Shown here: positions 1 to 8,634 of the stretch, piece by piece | Numbering within the stretch: the first letter of the stretch is position 1 | Layout of the letters: every line of letters begins with the position of its first letter | Source: Bacillota bacterium | GTDB lineage: Bacteria > Bacillota > Clostridia > Acetivibrionales > DSM-1351 | DNA length: 64,000 bases | Direction: 5' to 3' | Assembly (NCBI GenBank): GCA_023393115.1 | Contig: JAEWMS010000005.1 | Coordinates: forward strand, 1 to 64,000 | Notes under the pieces: model-generated | Database searches by the model: none | Told to the model about the DNA's origin: nothing | The model's input: only the letters and a program-made list of their open reading frames with translations | Translations under genes and position numbers: made by a program

Positions 1-3
1 TTA

Positions 4-87
4 TTAATATTTGTTATACAATCTTAACATTATTTTAGGAAAATCGTGGTATAATAATAAGTGTAAAGCCATTATAAGCTTTTTCAT
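4..87 (-). CDS. Possible 27-residue small protein
   Basis: A minus-strand ORF of 27 codons starts with ATG at 87 and stops with TAA at 4. Its only real support is a very good ribosome-binding site, AAAGGAGG, six bases before the ATG. The peptide begins MKKLIMALHLLLY, a short hydrophobic stretch, then ends in a basic tail (KIMLRLYNKY). I recognise no family. It lies at the window edge, so its genomic context is half missing. It could be a genuine membrane-associated micropeptide, a leader peptide, or a chance ORF. Confidence 0.3.
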   Translation of the reverse strand: MKKLIMALHLLLYHDFPKIMLRLYNKY

Positions 88-131
88 TTTGTTCCTCCTT
101 TAAACATATTGATTTGTTTTTTGTTACTTAG

Positions 132-184
132 GGCACCTACATTATCAGGAATTATTATATTTTATAATCTGAGGTGCTTTTTTT
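132..184 (+). terminator. Rho-independent terminator
   Basis: GCACCT at 133-138 pairs with AGGTGC at 172-177, and a run of seven T follows. The loop contains a second short AT-rich pairing (ATTAT with ATAAT). It would end a plus-strand transcript arriving from outside the window and insulate the SRP RNA promoter downstream. Confidence 0.55.
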
Positions 185-233
185 CTGCCCGGAATATGGC
201 TGGAGTTTACAAATATTTACTGGAGGATTTGTA

Positions 234-262
234 TTGCTATGGAGAAACATTTAGGTTATAAT
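234..262 (+). promoter_or_regulatory. Sigma-A type promoter for the leader RNA and SRP RNA
   Basis: TTGCTA at 234-239 and a perfect TATAAT at 257-262 are separated by 17 bases. The expected transcription start is about 268-270, exactly where the structured element at 270-356 begins. Confidence 0.6.
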
Positions 263-269
263 GTGTAAA

Positions 270-356
270 GTGTACTGAGGTTGAGCAAATTAACACAGTC
301 CTCGCTTCCAAGGTGGGGAGTGTCGATTCGAAAAGTAATCGGTGGTGTCAGTATAC
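270..356 (+). ncRNA. Unassigned structured RNA ahead of the SRP RNA
   Basis: The 9-base segment at 270-278 (GTGTACTGA) pairs with 348-356 (TCAGTATAC) with one G-U pair, closing an 87-nt domain. Inside it CGATT and AATCG can form a second hairpin, and a CCTC/GGGG pairing is possible. The domain starts at the predicted transcription start and lies 18 nt before the SRP RNA. Its size is close to that of a serine tRNA, which often precedes the SRP gene in clostridia, but I could not fold it as a tRNA and saw no CCA end. It may be a processed leader, a decayed tRNA or a new small RNA. Confidence 0.35.
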
Positions 357-374
357 ATTAATAAGCCAATTTTG

Positions 375-640
375 GCCGTACTAGATGGGGAGGTAGCGGT
401 GCCCTGTACCTGCAATCCGCTATAGCAGGATTGAATTCCTGTCCTAGGTTTAAGTATGTAGTGCCTGCCCTTTACAAGTGGCAATGAAAATTGGGTCTTG
501 CGCAATAGAAGTCTGTGAACCCCGTCAGGTCCGGAAGGAAGCAGCGGTAAGCGGTTAATTCTGTGTGCCGCTAGGTTACCTGGTTAGAGTTAACTGTAAT
601 GGTAACGGCTATATATTTCTATCGACGATGGGTGTACGGC
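375..640 (+). ncRNA. ffs: Signal recognition particle RNA, long Bacillus/Clostridium type
   Basis: This is the RNA scaffold of the signal recognition particle, which with Ffh targets nascent membrane and secreted proteins to the SecYEG translocon. The diagnostic apical motif GTCAGGTCCGGAAGGAAGC lies at about 524-542. The 5' end (GCCGTAC at 375) and 3' end (GTACGGC at 634-640) are complementary and close the molecule. Other stretches, such as GGGGAGGTAGCGGTGCCCTG and GGGTC-TTGCGCAA, match the Alu-domain part of the roughly 270-nt RNA of B. subtilis. The length of about 266 nt fits that long form rather than the 4.5S RNA of enterobacteria. Position before dnaX is the usual one in Firmicutes. 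Confidence 0.95.
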
Positions 641-662
641 CATTCAATATTATAACGAGGCA

Positions 663-710
663 AGCCTGTTCAGGGTCATATGACTTATAGAACAGGCTCC
701 TTTTGTTTTA
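663..710 (+). terminator. Terminator after SRP RNA
   Basis: AGCCTGTTC at 663-671 pairs with GAACAGGCT at 690-698, followed by CCTTTTGTTTTA. It lies 22 bases after the SRP RNA end and separates it from dnaX. Confidence 0.85.
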
Positions 711-865
711 TGGGAAAATATTAAATATATGTTATCCACTACTCAAAAGCTGTGTTATTATTAAAATAACTACAGTTCTGAGGAAATTATTTGTAGTATA
801 TATTAATCATTATCGACTTATGAACTTTTAGTATGGGCTGCCGTATGAAAGAGAGGAAAAGGAGT

Positions 866-2647
866 ATGTCATATACAGCTTTATATAGAAAATGGAGACC
901 TCTTGTCTTTGAAGATGTTGTTGAGCAGGAGCACGTGGTCAGAACTATCAAAAATACTGTTAAGTCTGAGAGAATCGGGCATGCGTATCTTTTCTGCGGC
1001 ACAAGGGGTACGGGTAAGACTACAATGGCAAAGATATTTGCCAGGGCCATAAACTGTATTAATACGAAGGATGGAGACCCTTGTAATGAATGTGAGATTT
1101 GCAGGGGCATATTAAGTGACTCTATACTTGATGTTGTCGAAATAGATGCAGCTTCCAACAACAGTGTCGACAACATTAGAGAGATAAGGGACGAGGTGGT
1201 ATATGCTCCCTCCCAGGCTCGGTACAAGGTATATATAATCGATGAAGTTCATATGCTGTCGGCGGGAGCTTTTAATGCATTGCTTAAAACCCTTGAGGAA
1301 CCGCCTGCCCATGTGGTTTTCATACTTGCGACTACCGACCCTCATAAATTGCCTGCTACCATACTTTCCAGATGCCAGAGGTTTGATTTTAAAAAGATTA
1401 CTCCCGGAAGCATCGCTGAAAGAGTAAGGGTTATCGCAGGGGCAAGCGGTATTACACTTGAGAATGATGCAGCGTCGCTAATAGCAAGGTTGGCTGATGG
1501 AGCCATGAGAGACGCACTGAGTATTCTCGACCAGTGTATTTCCATGGGAAGTACCGAAATAACCCATCAGAACGTACTTGACGTAATCGGTATCGTAAGT
1601 GATGACTTTATAGCTGAAATAGTTGACTATATAAAGGATAAAAACGTGGAGGGGCTGGTAAACGGCGTAGAAAGGCTTTCTTCCAACGGAAGGGATATTC
1701 TCAGGTTTGCTTCCGATCTTGTTATGTATTTCCGAAATCTGCTTCTTTGTAAAATAACCAAGAACCCAGCTGATATTATTGACATAAGCAAACAGTATCT
1801 TGAAAATATGAAGCAGCAGGCCGAGGCCTTTACAAATGAAAGAATAATTGCAGTAATAAAGGAACTGTCAGCCTTTGAGTCCCAGCTTAAATATGCCCTC
1901 AATCAACGGGTATTTCTTGAAGTGATGCTCATATCCATAAGTGTGGGGAGCACGGGCCAGAGTGCAGATACTAATGATTTAGCTGACAGAATCGCTGACC
2001 TTGAAAATGCCATCAGATCCGGTGCAGGCGCAGCCCAATCCCGGAGTTTCATCGATGCTGCGCCTGCGGCAGGTTTTCCAGCCCAGGGACAGACTTCCGG
2101 CAAGGTACTTGACAGAGTGCCGCCGGTACCAAGTCCAAATGGATTTGGACCGGGTACAAGTGGGAGTGGAAATCCATTTGCCACAAGCCCGGCAGGTGAT
2201 CCAGGAGTACAGGCGGGTTTTGGAGCAAATGGGTCAACAGGAGCCGGAGGCGTAGATGGCAAAAAGGCAGCACACCAGCCCTTGGAGGAATGGCCTGATA
2301 TAATGAAGGAGCTTAAAGCCAGTGGGAGAATGATGCTGGCAACCTACTTAATGTCCGCGAGGGCTGTAGCTGGGGATGAAACAACCATTCTGATTGTTTT
2401 TCCTTCCGGTGTCGGGTCGTTTAAAACTGTTGTGGCAAAGCCCGAGCACGTGGAGGTGCTTCAGAACGTATTTGCTAGGAAGCTGGGCAGACAGGTACGT
2501 ATCAAATTCATTGATGAGGAGGAGCTTGAAAATATAGTTCCAAGCAATACATCAGTTAAGAACGAAGAGCAGGAAAGTGCTCTGTTAAAAAATGCAAGAG
2601 AAATTGCAGGTAAGCTGAATGTTCACCTTGATATAATAGATGAATAA
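866..2647 (+). CDS. dnaX: DNA polymerase III subunits gamma and tau
   Basis: This is the clamp-loader ATPase of the replisome, which loads the beta clamp and ties the polymerases together. From the chosen start the 593-residue protein has Walker A GTRGTGKT (about 45-52), a zinc cluster of Cys64, Cys73, Cys76 and Cys79, the DEVH Walker B (126-129), sensor-1 ATT and the SRC arginine finger (168-170). A Gly/Pro-rich linker (about 385-470) separates the AAA+ and collar domains from a C-terminal tau-like domain. I start at MSYTALYRKWRP because that is where the family begins and because AGAGAGG/AAAGGAG lies just before; an in-frame ATG at 833 would add 11 residues. ybaB and recR follow in the usual order. 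I saw no convincing programmed frameshift heptamer. Confidence 0.95.
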   Translation: MSYTALYRKWRPLVFEDVVEQEHVVRTIKNTVKSERIGHAYLFCGTRGTGKTTMAKIFARAINCINTKDGDPCNECEICRGILSDSILDVVEIDAASNNSVDNIREIRDEVVYAPSQARYKVYIIDEVHMLSAGAFNALLKTLEEPPAHVVFILATTDPHKLPATILSRCQRFDFKKITPGSIAERVRVIAGASGITLENDAASLIARLADGAMRDALSILDQCISMGSTEITHQNVLDVIGIVSDDFIAEIVDYIKDKNVEGLVNGVERLSSNGRDILRFASDLVMYFRNLLLCKITKNPADIIDISKQYLENMKQQAEAFTNERIIAVIKELSAFESQLKYALNQRVFLEVMLISISVGSTGQSADTNDLADRIADLENAIRSGAGAAQSRSFIDAAPAAGFPAQGQTSGKVLDRVPPVPSPNGFGPGTSGSGNPFATSPAGDPGVQAGFGANGSTGAGGVDGKKAAHQPLEEWPDIMKELKASGRMMLATYLMSARAVAGDETTILIVFPSGVGSFKTVVAKPEHVEVLQNVFARKLGRQVRIKFIDEEELENIVPSNTSVKNEEQESALLKNAREIAGKLNVHLDIIDE

Positions 2648-2744
2648 GTTATAATATTAAAGAGCAATTAAATAATTGGTATTATTTGATTGGGATAAGA
2701 TATACTTTAACTATAAAATTCCATAAAACAGGAGGAAGTTATAT

Positions 2745-3110
2745 ATGGCAAGAGGCGGATTCCCGGGAGGCGGCGGTTTTGGAGGCGGCTTCGGAGGCGG
2801 AAACATGAACAACCTTATGAAGCAGGCACAAAAGATGCAGAAGGACATGGAAAAAGCTCAACAGGAATTGGAGAACAAGACCGTTGAGGTTTCTGTGGGT
2901 GGTGGAGCAATTTCTATAGTTGCTACAGGCAAAAAAGAAATCAAGGAAATTGTTATAAAGCCAGAAGTTGTTGATCCTGACGATGTAGAAATGCTACAGG
3001 ATCTTATATTGAGCGGCGTTAATGAAGCGCTTAGGAAAGCAGATGAACTTGCTAACTCTGAAATGGGTAAAATTACAGGCGGTTTGGGAGGATTCCCAGG
3101 ACTGTTCTAG
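2745..3110 (+). CDS. ybaB: YbaB/EbfC family nucleoid-associated protein
   Basis: This small dimeric DNA-binding protein is found next to dnaX and recR in most bacteria; its role in chromosome organisation or repair is only partly known. The 121-residue product has the family's N-terminal helix (NNLMKQAQKMQKDMEKAQQEL), the VEVSVGGGAISI sheet region and the C-terminal KADELANSEMGKITGGL segment. AGGAGG precedes the ATG. The unusual feature is a glycine-rich N-terminal extension of about 20 residues (GGFPGGGGFGGGFGGG) before the conserved helix, mirrored by a short Gly-rich C-terminus (GGLGGFPGLF). Confidence 0.93.
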   Translation: MARGGFPGGGGFGGGFGGGNMNNLMKQAQKMQKDMEKAQQELENKTVEVSVGGGAISIVATGKKEIKEIVIKPEVVDPDDVEMLQDLILSGVNEALRKADELANSEMGKITGGLGGFPGLF

Positions 3111-3204
3111 CATTATATATGTTTTGTAGAATAGGTAGAATAGTTTGAAATGATCGTTGCATTAGGAAAATACTAAGAGACATGTTAGGGACCTGGAGGT
3201 ATAA

Positions 3205-3804
3205 ATGGATTACTATGCAGTACCTGTTGCAAAGCTTGTAGAAGAATTTCAAAAGCTGCCCGGTATAGGACATAAGTCAGCACAAAGACTGGCATTTCAC
3301 GTTATTAACATGCCAATTGATAAGGTACAGGGACTTGCGAATTCCATACTGGATGCAAAGCAAAAAACAAAATATTGTTCTGTCTGCAGTAATTTAACTG
3401 ACACTGATCCTTGTCCTCTATGCAGCGGTACCTCTAGAGACAAATCCTCTATTTGTGTTGTTCAGGATGCCAGAGATGTTGTTGCTATGGAACGCACGCG
3501 TGAATTCAAAGGACTGTATCATGTTCTGCATGGTGCAATTTCACCAATGATGGGCATTGGACCAGAAGACATAAAAATAAAGGAACTGATCAGACGCTTG
3601 GGTGACGGTGAAGTCAAAGAGGTTATTCTGGCTACAAACCCCAATGTTGAAGGCGAGGCTACTGCAATGTATATTTCAAAGCTTATCAAGCCTCTTGGTA
3701 TAAAAACTACCAGGATAGCTCATGGAATTCCTGTGGGTGGTGACCTGGAATATGCAGATGAAGTTACACTGGCCAAGGCCTTGGAAGGCAGAAGAGAAAT
3801 ATAG
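3205..3804 (+). CDS. recR: Recombination mediator RecR
   Basis: RecR works with RecO (and RecF) to load RecA on SSB-coated single-stranded DNA at gaps. The 199-residue length is typical. An N-terminal helix-hairpin-helix (LPGIGHKSAQRLAF, about 18-31) is followed by a C4 zinc finger with Cys58, Cys61, Cys70 and Cys73, then a Toprim domain (about 81-176; VVQDARDVVAMER, ATNPNVEGEAT). The start follows TGGAGG. It is the last gene of the dnaX-ybaB-recR set and is followed by a terminator. Confidence 0.96.
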   Translation: MDYYAVPVAKLVEEFQKLPGIGHKSAQRLAFHVINMPIDKVQGLANSILDAKQKTKYCSVCSNLTDTDPCPLCSGTSRDKSSICVVQDARDVVAMERTREFKGLYHVLHGAISPMMGIGPEDIKIKELIRRLGDGEVKEVILATNPNVEGEATAMYISKLIKPLGIKTTRIAHGIPVGGDLEYADEVTLAKALEGRREI

Positions 3805-3845
3805 TCCAAAAAGATATTGTTCTGGTATAAATAAGTTTTGTCACG

Positions 3846-3897
3846 AGACCATAGTTTGGGTAAGTATTTGCCTATAAGCTATGGTCTTTTGTTTTAT
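3846..3897 (+). terminator. Terminator after recR
   Basis: AGACCATAG at 3846-3854 pairs with CTATGGTCT at 3879-3887 and is followed by TTTGTTTTA. It closes the dnaX-ybaB-recR transcript. Confidence 0.85.
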
Positions 3898-3909
3898 GGG
3901 AATAAAGTG

Positions 3910-4122
3910 GGATTGAAATCATCCTTCAGATCGGAGGGCCCCCACGCCTGGAATATGGCGATGCTTGATGGAAAGCTGGGCTATATTGATGTTACCTGGG
4001 ATGACCCCGTACCTGACAGAGGCTCGGTATATAACAATTACTTCAATATAAGCGAGAGGCAAATGGCTAATGACCACGAGTGGGATAGAGACGACTTTTC
4101 TGAGAAGTATTTGGATTATTAA
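3910..4122 (+). pseudogene. Remnant of a transglutaminase-like protein
   Basis: An open frame ending at 4122 encodes only the C-terminal half of a transglutaminase-like domain. The HAWN motif with the catalytic His and the D-TWDDP motif with the catalytic Asp are present (PHAWNMAML, YIDVTWDDPV), followed by the family's typical FNISERQMANDHEWD. The part carrying the catalytic Cys is absent. The frame runs back into the recR terminator hairpin without a credible start, so the reading frame upstream of about 3900 is not protein. This is the 3' end of a gene whose 5' part was deleted. Confidence 0.7.
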
Positions 4123-4312
4123 TGAAATGAAGATATAATTGTACACATTTGGATATATTGCACAAAAAAATACAGTGAAATTGTGTATAAATTTGTAATA
4201 TATATCCAATATTTTTAAAAAAAGTTATTATATAATATTCATTATCAAAGTCATTTTGAATCAGAACATAGTTCATGGAATATAGAAGGAATTTAGAAGT
4301 AAGAGGAAGTGA

Positions 4313-5515
4313 TTGGATTTGCTTGTTAGTATAGGCCTTGAGTTTTACTCGGCTCTTTTATCATCATCTATTATTTGTTATATGATTTGCAGAATAAATT
4401 CAGATCTTAAAAAAGCATCGATGATAAATTATGTTATTAGCAGCCTGTCTATTGCTTCGGTTATAACGTTTGTTAACGTAACTATACCAGATCTGAATAT
4501 GGGAATGGAATTGTTAGCGTTTAGTATAACAATTTTATTTGTTGTAATTCCATTATATAAATATAATATGTACTATACGACTATTTCTGTATTTTTCAGC
4601 GTTTTATTACTCAGCCTTGGGGACCTTCTTGTATCCCTTGTTTATGCTGATCTTATGAAGCTTAATCCGAATGAGTTCCGATCAAGCTTTGTTCACGCAA
4701 CAATCGGTAAACTAATGTCCTTTTTGTTTTCCTATATTGTGTTGAATTTTCTTGCAGATGATTTTATTAAGGTAAGGAAGAGGATTTATAAAAATCATAA
4801 GAAACTCTTGATTTTGCTTTGTGGAAATCTTATTACAGTATTTGTTATCCTTTTATTTCTAATCAGCCTGCACAGCTTTACTTTTGAGCTCAAGGATGTG
4901 GTTATTCAAAACAATATATTATATATAAGCGTTATCATAATAGTTGGAGTATTATTGGCCTCAATTGCAGGAACCTTATATCTCATAAACTACTTTTTAC
5001 TCAACAGAATAAAATACGACAGACTAAAAATGGACAACCTGAAGGATGTTATGACGGGAACCCTTAACAGAGGCTCCGGGCTTAAGTTCATTGAGGACCA
5101 GCTGGGACAGTGCAAAAAGCAAAAGAAATCCATGACAATATGCTATTTTGATGTAAATGATTTAAAAGTAATAAATGATATGCTTGGCCATAGAGAAGGC
5201 GATTTCCTTATAAAGACCATTATAGCTACCATAAAAAAGAATATAAGGGAGACCGATGTAATCAGCAGACTGGGAGGAGACGAATTTGTTATTGTTTTTC
5301 CGGGCTGTACAATGGACTATTCTGAAGGGGTTATGGAGAGGATTTCCGGTGAATTAAGGCAGTTGAAACCCTTTGTGAATAAAGATTATAACATAAGCAT
5401 AAGTTATGGTTTTTCGCAGTATAACGGAGAACGGGATATCACAGTTGAAGGACTTCTGGATAAGGCTGACCACCAGATGTACCAAAATAAAAGAGCTATT
5501 AAGGCCATGGCTTAA
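4313..5515 (+). CDS. Membrane diguanylate cyclase (GGDEF)
   Basis: This enzyme is predicted to make cyclic di-GMP from two GTP. The 400-residue protein has about six hydrophobic helices in residues 5-230, which form an integral membrane sensor part of unknown ligand. A GGDEF domain follows (about 240-400) with an intact GGDEF signature at 321-325. An RETD motif at 312-315, five residues upstream, is the classic RxxD inhibitory I-site, so product inhibition is likely. The start is TTG at 4313 after AAGAGGAAG; no better in-frame start is seen. It sits between a transglutaminase remnant and a truncated kinase, in a rearranged stretch. The target of its c-di-GMP is not evident here. Confidence 0.88.
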   Translation: MDLLVSIGLEFYSALLSSSIICYMICRINSDLKKASMINYVISSLSIASVITFVNVTIPDLNMGMELLAFSITILFVVIPLYKYNMYYTTISVFFSVLLLSLGDLLVSLVYADLMKLNPNEFRSSFVHATIGKLMSFLFSYIVLNFLADDFIKVRKRIYKNHKKLLILLCGNLITVFVILLFLISLHSFTFELKDVVIQNNILYISVIIIVGVLLASIAGTLYLINYFLLNRIKYDRLKMDNLKDVMTGTLNRGSGLKFIEDQLGQCKKQKKSMTICYFDVNDLKVINDMLGHREGDFLIKTIIATIKKNIRETDVISRLGGDEFVIVFPGCTMDYSEGVMERISGELRQLKPFVNKDYNISISYGFSQYNGERDITVEGLLDKADHQMYQNKRAIKAMA

Positions 5516-5662
5516 CAGAAAATTTCATTTGGAATTCACAGGCTGCCCGGTAACGAGCTCTATGAACTTTATCAAAAGGCAGTACAGAACGGAGGAACTT
5601 TACTTGAATTTCGTACTGGAGGACCAGGACTAAGAACCAAAACCTACAGGCCTATTGAGGGG

Positions 5663-6697
5663 ATGATGCCAAAGGGTTTTGACCGCATAGATGAAAGTAT
5701 GATCTATATTAAAGTCGTTGGCAGTGGAGATGGTCTAAAATCTGTGATTATGCTCAATTCAACAATAACACCGGTCAATGCAACAGTAGATACTTTAAGA
5801 GTTCAGCTGGAGTATGTTACGGTGATCACAATACTTCTAGCTTTGGGTATGGCCCTCTATATTTCAAAAAAAGTATCAAAACCAATAATAAAAATCAACA
5901 ACTCAGCAAAAGAACTGGCTAAAGGCAATTACGATACAGACTTTGGGGGAAGGGGCTACCTTGAGATTGCAGAGTTGAACGATACACTTAACTATGCGGC
6001 CAAAGAGCTGTCCAAGGTTGAGGGCCTGAGGCGTGAGCTGATAGCAAATATTTCTCATGACCTTAGAACGCCTCTCACGATGATAACGGGTTATGGTGAG
6101 ATAATGCGTGATCTGCCGGGAGAAAACACTCCTGAAAATATTCAGATAATAATTGATGAAGCAAGGAGATTGACCACTCTGGTAAATGACGTGCTTGATA
6201 TTTCAAAGTTACAGTCAGGTACTCAGACACTTTCAATAGAAAACTTCAACCTGACTGAAAGTATTGAGAAAATTTTACTAAGGTATAACAAGCTGACAGA
6301 GCAACAAGGTTACAGGTTTGAGTTTATCAAAGACGAAGAGGTCTGGGTTAAAGCTGACCCTGTAAAGATATCACAGGTTATATATAACCTGATTAACAAT
6401 GCTATAACCTATACTGGTCAGGATAAGTTGATAACCATTGTACAAAGTATGAATAACGAAGCCTTAAGGGTAGAAATAATAGATACTGGGGAAGGAATAG
6501 AACAGGAACTGCTTCCCATGATCTGGGACAGATATTACAAAGTGGATAAAGCTCATAAACGGGCTGCCATAGGCACCGGATTAGGACTTTCCATTGTAAA
6601 AACCATTCTGGATATGCATGGGGCGAAATATGGTGTAATTAGTAAAAATGGAGAGGGAAGTACTTTCTGGTTTGAATTGAAGGAACAAATATCTTGA
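5663..6697 (+). CDS. 5'-truncated sensor histidine kinase
   Basis: The 344-residue product has part of an extracellular sensor region, one transmembrane helix (about 52-70), HAMP, a HisKA dimerisation domain with H-box ISHDLRTPL, and a HATPase domain with N-box LINNAITYTG, DTGEGI and GTGLGLSIV. All kinase motifs are intact. The expected first transmembrane helix and front of the sensor domain are missing: the frame is open upstream as far as the GGDEF stop at 5513-5515 and reads as sensible sensor sequence (LPGNELYELYQKA), but contains no ATG, GTG or TTG before 5663. GAGGGG abuts the first ATG, a poor spacing. No response regulator is adjacent. It is most likely a decayed orphan, although a shortened kinase could still be made. 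Confidence 0.7.
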   Translation: MMPKGFDRIDESMIYIKVVGSGDGLKSVIMLNSTITPVNATVDTLRVQLEYVTVITILLALGMALYISKKVSKPIIKINNSAKELAKGNYDTDFGGRGYLEIAELNDTLNYAAKELSKVEGLRRELIANISHDLRTPLTMITGYGEIMRDLPGENTPENIQIIIDEARRLTTLVNDVLDISKLQSGTQTLSIENFNLTESIEKILLRYNKLTEQQGYRFEFIKDEEVWVKADPVKISQVIYNLINNAITYTGQDKLITIVQSMNNEALRVEIIDTGEGIEQELLPMIWDRYYKVDKAHKRAAIGTGLGLSIVKTILDMHGAKYGVISKNGEGSTFWFELKEQIS

Positions 6698-6772
6698 AGG
6701 CGGCTGGTTATTAGTGTAAAATAAGGCTTGGCTGCAAAATCCAAACGTTAGTTGTTCATGGAGGCACAATTA

Positions 6773-8416
6773 ATGAGTGAACTTATATACATTACAGGTC
6801 ATAAAAATCCTGATACGGATTCAATCTGTGCTGCTATAGCTTATGCCGAGCTAAAAAAAAGGCATGCCATAAATGCTGTTCCGGTAAGAATAGGTGATAT
6901 TAATAAAGAAACAGAATTTGTTCTTAAGTATTTTGGGGTAGACATCCCGGAATATAAGGAAACCGTACGTACACAGGTATCTGATCTAAACATGGACATA
7001 ATCAATCCGGTATCTGAGGACATATCCATAAAAGCAGCATGGAGTATTATGCAGAAAAATAACATTAAGGTACTTCCTGTTGCAGACATTAACAGCAAGC
7101 TATTGGGTATTATTACCTTATCTGATATTACCAGTAGTTATCTGGATGCCCTCGAAAATAATATCCTTTCTGCCAGTAACACCCCTTTGAGAAATATAAC
7201 TGATACCCTTAGCGCAAGACTTATCTGCGGGAATGAGGATGATTTTAAAGCCGCAGGAAAAGTAGTTATTGCTGCAAATACTCCTGAGGACATGGGGCCC
7301 TTTGTGGAAAAAGGAGATATTGTTATTATCGGAAACAGGAAAGACAGCCAGATGAAGGCAATCTCCATAGGAGTAAGCTGCCTAATACTTACCTGCGGCG
7401 GGCAGATAGACCAGGAAGTATTGGACTATGCCCAGGAAGCGGGGTGTATTGTTCTTGAAACCTATTATGATACCTTCACCACTGCCAGATTGATAAATCA
7501 AAGTATTCCGGTAAGCTACATTATGACAAGGAAGCAGTTGGTTTCCTTCAATATTCATGACTATATTGATAACATAAAAGATAAGATGTTAAAGACAAGA
7601 TATAGAAGTTATCCGGTTGTTGATGACGAGGGACGAATAAAGGGCTTTATTTCAAGGTACCATCTTATATCCCAAAGGAGGAAAAAAATTATCCTTGTGG
7701 ATCATAATGAAAAAGCTCAGACCATTGATGGTGTTGAGCAGGCTGATATACTTGAAATTATTGACCATCATAGAATAGGTGATATACAGACAACCTATCC
7801 GATTTATTTTAAAAATGATACCGTAGGAAGTACTTCTACGCTCATAGCTAATATGTATTTCGAAAACGGCTTAAACCCTTCGAAAAAGATAGCGGGTATC
7901 CTTTGTGCAGCAATCATTTCAGATACAATAAAATTCAAGTCTCCTACCAGTACCTATGCCGATGAACTTTCAGCGAACAAACTTGCAAAAATAGCAGACA
8001 TAAATATTGAGGATTTCGCAAAAGCACTTTACAAGGCAAGCGCCTCATTGGAGGGTATGAGTCCTCGGACAATATTAGATTATGATTTTAAGGACTTTAA
8101 TCTCAACAAATATAAGATTGGGATCGGGCAAATAAATTCCAGTGATTCGGAAGCTTTTGGAAAGGTTAGGGACAGCTTGCTTGAGCACATGAAAATCGTT
8201 CGGGAAAACAAAGGCTATAATGTTATACTTCTGATGGTTACCGATATTGTCAACGAGGGCTCGGAAATATTGTTTGCTGCCGATGACAGAGGTCTTGTGG
8301 AAAAGGCCTTCAACATTAAAAGCGGAGAAAAAAGTGTATTTCTTAGTGGCGTAGTTTCAAGGAAGAAGCAGGTAATTCCTATGCTTTCAAGAGCTATACA
8401 AAGAGAAATGATCTGA
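6773..8416 (+). CDS. ppaC: CBS-domain manganese-dependent inorganic pyrophosphatase
   Basis: A family II pyrophosphatase hydrolyses PPi released by biosynthesis. The 547-residue protein is much longer than the roughly 310-residue simple type because a CBS-DRTGG-CBS regulatory unit is inserted in the DHH domain. The first metal motif GHKNPDTDS lies at 9-17, CBS1 at about 65-125, DRTGG-like sequence at about 130-235, CBS2 at about 245-305, then VDHNE and IIDHHRIGD, and a DHHA2 domain from about 400. This layout is known from clostridial enzymes controlled by adenine nucleotides and diadenosine polyphosphates. The ATG at 6773 is preceded by GGAG nine bases away; an upstream in-frame TTG at 6752 is less likely. 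Confidence 0.92.
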   Translation: MSELIYITGHKNPDTDSICAAIAYAELKKRHAINAVPVRIGDINKETEFVLKYFGVDIPEYKETVRTQVSDLNMDIINPVSEDISIKAAWSIMQKNNIKVLPVADINSKLLGIITLSDITSSYLDALENNILSASNTPLRNITDTLSARLICGNEDDFKAAGKVVIAANTPEDMGPFVEKGDIVIIGNRKDSQMKAISIGVSCLILTCGGQIDQEVLDYAQEAGCIVLETYYDTFTTARLINQSIPVSYIMTRKQLVSFNIHDYIDNIKDKMLKTRYRSYPVVDDEGRIKGFISRYHLISQRRKKIILVDHNEKAQTIDGVEQADILEIIDHHRIGDIQTTYPIYFKNDTVGSTSTLIANMYFENGLNPSKKIAGILCAAIISDTIKFKSPTSTYADELSANKLAKIADINIEDFAKALYKASASLEGMSPRTILDYDFKDFNLNKYKIGIGQINSSDSEAFGKVRDSLLEHMKIVRENKGYNVILLMVTDIVNEGSEILFAADDRGLVEKAFNIKSGEKSVFLSGVVSRKKQVIPMLSRAIQREMI

Positions 8417-8477
8417 TTTAAACATTCGTGTGACTTAATCAAATTAATTAATCAAACTAAATAGAATAAACCTTAAT

Positions 8478-8510
8478 GGGACCTCCTTTACGGGATGGTC
8501 TCTTTTTAGT
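8478..8510 (+). terminator. Probable terminator after ppaC
   Basis: GGGACC at 8478-8483 pairs with GGTCTC at 8497-8502 with one G-U pair, followed by TTTTTAGTT. The stem is short. Confidence 0.5.
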
Positions 8511-8634
8511 TACTTTTTCAACAGAATTCAGATTATGTTCAGAAAATCATCACATTGATATATTATCATGTGTTTTGTAGAAATAACTCTTGTTAGTAAC
8601 ATATAATTTCAAAACAGCAGAGGTGAAACAGTAT

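Noticed and set aside
290..505. 71-codon minus-strand ORF
   Set aside because: It lies antisense to the SRP RNA and its leader, and has no recognisable protein features.
2259..2267. Possible dnaX frameshift site (GCAAAAAGG)
   Set aside because: The A-run is not a proper A-AAA-AAG heptamer, and no stimulatory stem or early stop typical of the gamma product is evident.
3838..3909. N-terminal part of the transglutaminase-like ORF
   Set aside because: This stretch is the recR terminator hairpin, not protein-coding sequence.
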